From Cacajao melanocephalus (Eukaryota; Chordata; Mammalia; Primates; Pitheciidae): a DNA stretch of 64,000 nucleotides. The stretch is taken from contig CAUYLG010071782.1 in assembly GCA_963573385.1 (NCBI GenBank), positions 1 through 64,000 of the forward strand, given 5' to 3'. Below, piece after piece: positions 53,061-64,000 of this stretch. The position numbers and the translations under genes are program-made. Within the stretch, counting starts at the first letter, position 1. Every line of letters starts with the position of its first letter. The notes below the pieces were generated by a model. That model made no database searches, was not told the origin of the DNA, and saw only the letters and a program-made list of their open reading frames with translations.

Positions 53061-53679
53061 GTGGAGGACGCGGGGGTCTCTGAGGCCGTGCGTGTCCACC
53101 TCCTGATGTCACCTCCGTCTCTGCAAATCCCCAGACCTGGTCCGGGTGCACCGACCTTTCCTCACCCTCCCGGGCCTCAGTTTACCTCCCTGCTAAAATG
53201 AGGGGAAGGGAGGGGTGACATTTCAAGATGCCTCCACGTCCCCGGCTGTGCACACAGGGGTGCCCTGTCACCCCTTCTCCTTCTCCCCCAGGACACCTGG
53301 TGGGGCTGCGGGCTGGGCGGGGGGTGCACGGCTGTCTCGTGCCCCCTGTGGCTGGTTCCCGGCCCTCCAGCCGGGTGCGTGCGGGCAGCTGGGCCTGCCC
53401 TCCTGTGGGCACGGTGTGCAGAGCGCAGAGGAAGGGAACGGTTCCTTCTCAGTCGAGGTCACACGCTCCCAGATCGGAAGTTTCCGGATTCGCAAAATCC
53501 TGTGCTCCTCCCAGGCAGCCGGCAGCGGCGTCTCTGTAGACACCCACTCGGGCATCCGTCCTCCTCCTCCCCCCGGGCCTCGCGAAGCTTCCGCGGCTGG
53601 CAGGCGGGCGGGCGATGCGTGCTGCCTGGGAGTGGGGGGAAATGTCTGCAGAGAGAGAGTGTGTGTGGAAGTCATCAAG

Positions 53680-53712
53680 TCCCCCCACCCACCCCCCCCC
53701 CCCACCCCCACC
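53680..53712. repeat. C-rich run (G-quadruplex potential on - strand)
   Basis: C tracts separated by single A bases, including an unbroken run of 12 C at 53692-53703, follow a short AG then TG dinucleotide run. The - strand has at least four G tracts of three or more. Confidence 0.8.
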
Positions 53713-54010
53713 TGGAAAGACACTCGTGGCTTCCCTCCCGGCGGCCATCTGGAACCGCTTGGTAGGTGACCCGGTTCCTTCTCCGGAGCCGGTGGCCTCG
53801 CCGCTTTTCTTTGCGGGCAGTCGACTGGTGGCCTGGCCTGACCAGGACGAGACATGGTGGAGGAGCCCAGGCCGGGGAGGGCAGCGGGGCCCAGCCAGGG
53901 TTCCTTTCTCCGGCCCCCCGACTTCCGCCATCAGCCCTCTGACCCGAGCTGGTCAGAAACAAAGTAGCCCCGGGCTCGCTGACCACAGGAAAACCACGCC
54001 AAAACCAGTG

Positions 54011-54274
54011 GTCTTATCAGGGGCTCTGGGAGCGCTGGGAACAGATAAAGTCGCAGGCTCCAGCCCAGGCTGGGGCTGAGCACGGGGCGGTGTCAGGGGT
54101 GAGGTGAGGGTTTGGGGAGGGGGGTGGGTTGGGAGGCCTGGAAGGTTAGGGACCAGCATTCCCTGCCTGTCCGTGAAATCCACAGAAATCTGACTCCAGC
54201 TCGCCATGTAATACCTCTAAGATGTTAAAATTCAGAGTGGCCTCACCCCTCCAGCCCCATCCCTCCTGACGTCA
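54011..54274. promoter_or_regulatory. Intronic GATA/GATA/CRE motif cluster
   Basis: An inverted GATA motif (cttatcag, 54013-54020), a forward one (agataaag, 54043-54050) and a full palindromic CRE (tgacgtca, 54267-54274) lie in repeat-free DNA 1.3-1.6 kb into PIP5K1C intron 1. This is motif evidence only; an intronic enhancer is inferred. Confidence 0.35.
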
Positions 54275-54374
54275 GCGCTGGTGAGTTTAGGTTATGCCCG
54301 GCTGGGCCGCGCAGACGGGAGTGCATAAAGGCGCCTGCTTATTCTTCACTGAGGTGGTTTTATGCCTCGCTAGG

Positions 54375-54550
54375 GCTTCTCTGCCTTGACACCTTTGGCG
54401 TTTTGAGCCAGGAAATTATTTGGGGGTGCTGGGCAGCGTCCCTGGCTTCTGCCCACTGCATGCCAGGAGCACCCCCAGTTGTGACAACCACAGGTAACCC
54501 CAGACGCAGTTCAGTGTTCCCTGGGGTCAGGAGCGCCCTGGTGAGAAATG
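54375..54550 (-). mobile_element. MER20 (antisense)
   Basis: The reverse complement reads ggttgtcacaactgggggtgctcctggcatg, then agccagggacgctg and ctcaaaacgcc in MER20 order. Confidence 0.75.
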
Positions 54551-54677
54551 CCACACGGTGGTGACTCTGTGGACTGCTTGCTTTTTATCTGTGGTGGTCT
54601 GGACTCTCCCCACCCTGTGTCCCTATCGGTTTGTAGATAGGACGAGCCCTGAGCAGTGGTTAAGGGGAAGCCCAAAA

Positions 54678-55789
<1,112 letters not shown>

Positions 55790-56345
55790 CTGTTAAAAAC
55801 TGGTGGCCCAAGTCCCGCCCCTCCTCTGCCTGCAGCCCTCCATGGCTCCCACCTCCCTCAGGGTCAAAGAGCAAGTCCTCCTTGAAGCCCATCAGGCTCT
55901 GCACAGTCTGCCCCGGGCCCTCCCTGCCCTCCCCTCTGCACTGGGCTGCAGGTCCACAGACCCTCGCTGTTCCTCCAGCTCTCGGGGCATGGTCCTGCCC
56001 CGGGGCCTTTGCACGGCTGTGCCCCTGCCTGGAGTGCTCCTTCTCCTCTCTGCGTCCTTTGCGCCCTTAGCTCTCTCCAGGTTTCGTGGGAGCATCTCCT
56101 CTCCATGAGGCCTCCCAGCCCTGCCAGCAACACACAGCAGCCTCCCTCCTCTGCCCCCTGCCCTTGAGGTTCCTCTTCCCTGTTTGTGTCACCACCTGAA
56201 ACATATGGCTCTGCTGACGTGTTTTCTGACCATCTCCTCCTGAGTGAGAGCTCTGTGAGGGCCAGGACCATCTGTGCCACTCCCGCGGCGTCCCCTGTGC
56301 CTGGAAGAGCACGGCACTCGACAGATCCTGGTGAACATCAGGTGG
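55790..56345 (+). mobile_element. L2 3' region (sense)
   Basis: Follows the L2 order: ctccatggctcccacc, gcctttgcacggctgtgcccctgcctgga, ctctgtgagggccaggaccatctgtg, agcacggcactcgaca. Confidence 0.75.
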
Positions 56346-56580
56346 ATGAGGGTGGCGGTGCCAGGGAGGAAGGGCAAGGCAGAATGGGGTGGCTAGGAAG
56401 GCCTTGCCAAGAAGGTGGTATCTGAGGGAGACCTGTGGGTGGTGGGCAGGAGAGGGCATGGCGCCCGAGAGGCCCCGCGTGCCTGGAGCAGTGTATAGTG
56501 TGGTCACAGGGTCGCCGGGCAGGGAATCAGCACCGTCCCCAGGGCCTCCCCTATAGCCGTGGTGGTCTGAGTAAAAGGGA

Positions 56581-58371
<1,791 letters not shown>

Positions 58372-58690
58372 TTAAATTTTAAAGTTCATCTGGGGAGAAG
58401 AGGTCTCACCACATTGTCCAGGGTCTGAGGGTCTCGAGCCCTTGGTCCCAGGTGACCCTCCTGCCTCCGCCTCCCAAAGTGCTGGGGTTACAGGCATGCC
58501 CACCTACGCTGGCCCCTTCTTTCCATTTGGAGCGAGCGCCGCGGGTGTCCTCAGTGCCTGGCAGGACAGGGATAGGTGAGGCCCCAGCCCCTGGGGAGCT
58601 GCATGACCTGGGCCTTTCTTTACAGATGGGGCAACTGAGGCTCCAGGAGGCTGGAGAGGCCACACAGGGTGGGACCGTGAGTGAGGAGTG
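58372..58690. mobile_element. Half Alu (-) and MIR-like sequence
   Basis: 58372-58512 is a diverged antisense Alu half. 58590-58680 is MIR-like (acagatggggcaactgaggctcc). Confidence 0.6.
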
Positions 58691-59389
58691 AGGAGCTGGC
58701 CCGGCCTCCCTGCTGCCTGCCGCCTGCCGCCTGGCCCGGGCAGCGTGTCCATTCTCACAGGACCAGGCCAGGCGAGACCCTGCGAGGATTTGCCGCAGAC
58801 GCCAGCTGGACGGGGGCCCGAGGGTGTGCTGGTGCTCACGGGATTAGAGCCTGAGGAATTAGCTCGCAGTCCCTGTACCTGCCTCCCCACCACCCCTGAG
58901 GCAATCTTGGGAGGGGCTGGGGTGGAGCCTGAGGGCCACCAGGTGCCTGAGCTGGCATGGGGATGCCAGGGGACCCGGCTTCAGGCTGAGTCAGGAGAGG
59001 ACCCCAGCACCCACCCAGCTGCTCTCCTGCACTCCAGTGCCTCATGCCTCCACTCTGCAGGCGGGGCTGCTGCTGCTGCTGCAGGTTTAGGGGGAGTGGG
59101 GCGTGGTTCAGGCATCGTCTCCGCAGGGTTTTCTCGCGTGTGCCTTGGCCGGGTGCAGGGGGTCAGGAGGAATGAGAGGGGCCCCCGAAGGAACTCTGGG
59201 AGTGGGGCCAGCGCGTGCCAACAGCAAATAAAAGCAGAACACGCAACGCCTTGGACCGACAAGTGCTGGGGAGAAGAGCCTGGCAGAACAAGGGAGAGAG
59301 CGGCAGAGGAGGTGCCCTCAAGGCCGGGGACTAGGGGGCCACACTTTGAACAGAGATCTAGGGAAGCGAGGGGATGGTGGAAGTGTAGG
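58691..59389. other. Single-copy intron
   Basis: No repeat except a (GCT)n run of five near 59067-59085 (gctgctgctgctgctg). No exon recognised. Confidence 0.55.
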
Positions 59390-59830
59390 GGGAGTGTCCC
59401 AGCAGAGGCGCTGTGCAAAGGCCCTGGGTCAGGACCACACCTGGTGTTTTAGAGGAACAGTGAGAGGGAGGGGAGGACAGGGAGGGGACAGGCAGGTTGT
59501 GCAGGGCCTTGTGGGCTGCAGGGAGGACTTGGGCTTTGACCCGGAGGGTGGTGGGAGCCATGGAGGGCTGCAGGCAGAGGAGGGACCAGCCCAGACTCGG
59601 GCTCACAGGCGCCCCCTATTGGCTGCTGCAGGGAGGACAGAGGGGGGTGAGGGCGGGAGCTGGAAGGAGGGGAATCAAGGCAGAGGGGACTGCACTGGCC
59701 CAAATGGGTGGTGCTGGGGCGGGGCCAGGCAGGGTCCATGAGTGGTGGGTGACCTGGGATGGATTTTGGAAACAGCCAGCAGGACCTTTTGAAGGATTGA
59801 GTGTAGTGCCAAGATTTTAGCCCGCGCCCT
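59390..59830 (-). mobile_element. L2 (antisense)
   Basis: Reverse complement follows the L2 order (ccctccatggctcccaccac, cagggcctttgcacagcgcc). Over about 35 bases near 59560-59590 it is almost the exact reverse complement of 55818-55850. Confidence 0.7.
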
Positions 59831-61275
<1,445 letters not shown>

Positions 61276-61799
61276 GAAATCCATTAACCCTGGAAGGAGC
61301 CATCATCCCCAGATCTGCGAGGCCCCCAAGATGTGGTAAAATCCAGAAAACAAAATGCAGCATCAGCAGTGTACCAGACTGGGCGCTCCTGTTCCCGCGG
61401 CGAAGGACATGTCCGCCTTTCCCATCCTCACCAGCCATATGGGTATGAGGCGACTTCTTCCTTCACTGCGTCATTGCAGTCTATATTCATCCTCCTGTGA
61501 ATCAGAGAAAAAGTCCTCTGCGGATCCTCTCAGCACTTCCTCTTTGTTTTCTTGGAACTGCATTTCCACAAAGGGAGCGGAGACAACTCGAGGCAAAGCG
61601 ACTGGCCACACACAACTCCGTCCTGCTCCTCCTGACGGTCACCTGTGTTTCTAGCAGAGCTGGAAAATGGCATGTCCCCCGCCAGGGAGACAGGGTCCCC
61701 ACCGAGGCTGGCTCTGAGTGGCCTCGGACTCCACTCCCCCTGGCCCATTTTCCTTCTTGTAAGCGCACACATCAGGTTCAACTCTGAGTTCATTTTCTG
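61276..61799. other. Single-copy intron
   Basis: No repeat that I can name; lower GC than the preceding region. Confidence 0.5.
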
Positions 61800-63197
<1,398 letters not shown>

Positions 63198-63209
63198 TTG
63201 CCATGTCTT

Positions 63210-63660
63210 TATCATTCTGTGTGTGGCAGTGGGAGTGTGTGTGCAAGTTAGTGTGTGTTTGAGTGTGAGTGTGTGTTAGTATTTCAGAGTGTGAGAGCTT
63301 GTGAGTTTTTGTGTGCAAGTTAGTACGTGTTTGAGTGTGAGTGCGTGTGTGTATTTGAGAGTGTGCTTGTGTGTGCGCACAAGTTAGTGTTTGAGTGTGT
63401 GTGTTAATGTGTTTCAGAGTGAGTGCTTGTGAGTTAGTGTGTGTGCAAATTAGTGAGTGAGTATATGTATTTGAGTGTGAGTGCATGTGTGTTTGCAAGT
63501 TAGTGTTTGAGTGAGTGTGTGTGTTAGTGTATGTGTGTGTGCTTGTGTGTATGCAAGTTAGTGTATGTGAGTGCATGAGTTAGTATATGTGAGTGTGTGT
63601 TAGTGTGTGAGTGTGCATGCATGTGAGTTAGTGTGTGTGAGTTGGCATGTGTGTGTGATT
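63210..63660. repeat. TG-rich minisatellite
   Basis: About 450 bases of gtgtg/gagtg/ttagtg words with longer units such as tgtgtgcaagttagtgtgtg. Alternating purine-pyrimidine sequence favours Z-DNA. Confidence 0.88.
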
Positions 63661-63909
63661 TTGCCAGCCCGTTTGCGTGTGGGTTGCGGGCGTGGCGCTT
63701 CTGCCCCGAACGCTGGGCGCAGCTGGTTCTGATATTTGTGGTAGTTCTTGGGGAAGCTGCTGCAGGCCCTTCTGGTGCACACCGAGGCCTGGCCCTAGGG
63801 GAGATCCAAGGTGGGGTTTCTGCGAGCCTCTGGATGTGGCGTTTCCATCAGCCAGTCAATACGGGACCTTGTTGTATGTCCATTTCTATTTCAAGGCATC
63901 TTATTTTAA

Positions 63910-64000
63910 GGCTGGACACAGTGGGTCACACCTTTAATCTCAGCACTTTGGGAGGCTGAGGCAAGAGGATCACTTGAGCCCGGGAATTGGAGGCTGCAGT
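63910..64000 (+). mobile_element. Alu, truncated by window edge
   Basis: Sense Alu start (ggctggacacagtgggtcac) running off the right edge. 63661-63909 is single-copy. Confidence 0.85.

Larger units (their letters stand above)
53061..54370. other. Single-copy 5' part of PIP5K1C intron 1
   Basis: No interspersed repeat seen. Contains the C-run at 53680-53712 and the GATA/CRE motifs at 54011-54274. Confidence 0.65.

Noticed and set aside
52312..53151. Long antisense frames over the PIP5K1C CpG island
   Set aside because: High GC removes stop codons; the translations are Pro/Ala/Arg/Gly-rich with no recognisable domain.
58688..59452. 254-residue + strand open frame in PIP5K1C intron 1
   Set aside because: Composition-driven, no domain, overlaps MIR and L2 remnants, no splice context.

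Overview
This is primate nuclear DNA, from a block corresponding to human chromosome 19p13.3 read in the opposite direction to the usual human orientation. Dozens of Alu elements (left-right dimers with A-tails), older L2, MIR, MER20 and L1 fragments, GT-AG introns and a 7SL-type retropseudogene show that it comes from a primate. The spliced reading of TJP3 gives 906 residues against the 919 I recall for human, with many substitutions. A non-human primate is therefore more likely than human, but I cannot name the species.

Layout: (1) About 1-6250, + strand: the 3' two-thirds of APBA3 (Mint3/X11-gamma), eight coding exons for the PTB domain and two PDZ domains; the start of the gene lies off the left edge. 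(2) About 6210-28467, - strand: all 20 coding exons of TJP3 (ZO-3), a tight-junction MAGUK scaffold with three PDZ domains, an SH3 and an inactive guanylate-kinase domain. APBA3 and TJP3 are convergent and appear to share one palindromic poly(A)-signal block near 6226-6234. (3) About 28.5-52.3 kb: the 5' non-coding part of TJP3 and intergenic DNA, mostly Alu and L2. A candidate TJP3 5' exon with a strong donor lies at about 47.3-47.5 kb, and a CpG-rich patch lies at 34.4-34.9 kb. (4) 52.4-53.1 kb, + strand: CpG-island promoter and first coding exon of PIP5K1C (phosphatidylinositol-4-phosphate 5-kinase gamma). (5) 52.75-64 kb: PIP5K1C intron 1, running off the right edge.

The three genes are not an operon-like unit, although all act near membranes: APBA3 is an adaptor, TJP3 links tight-junction proteins to the cytoskeleton, and PIP5K1C makes PI(4,5)P2 at junctions, focal adhesions and synapses. 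The structures not explained by ordinary annotation are four degenerate intronic or promoter-proximal minisatellites with different units, three MER20 copies, L2 copies in both orientations, and a 7SL retrocopy with target-site duplications. I saw no evidence of a wholly new multi-gene system.
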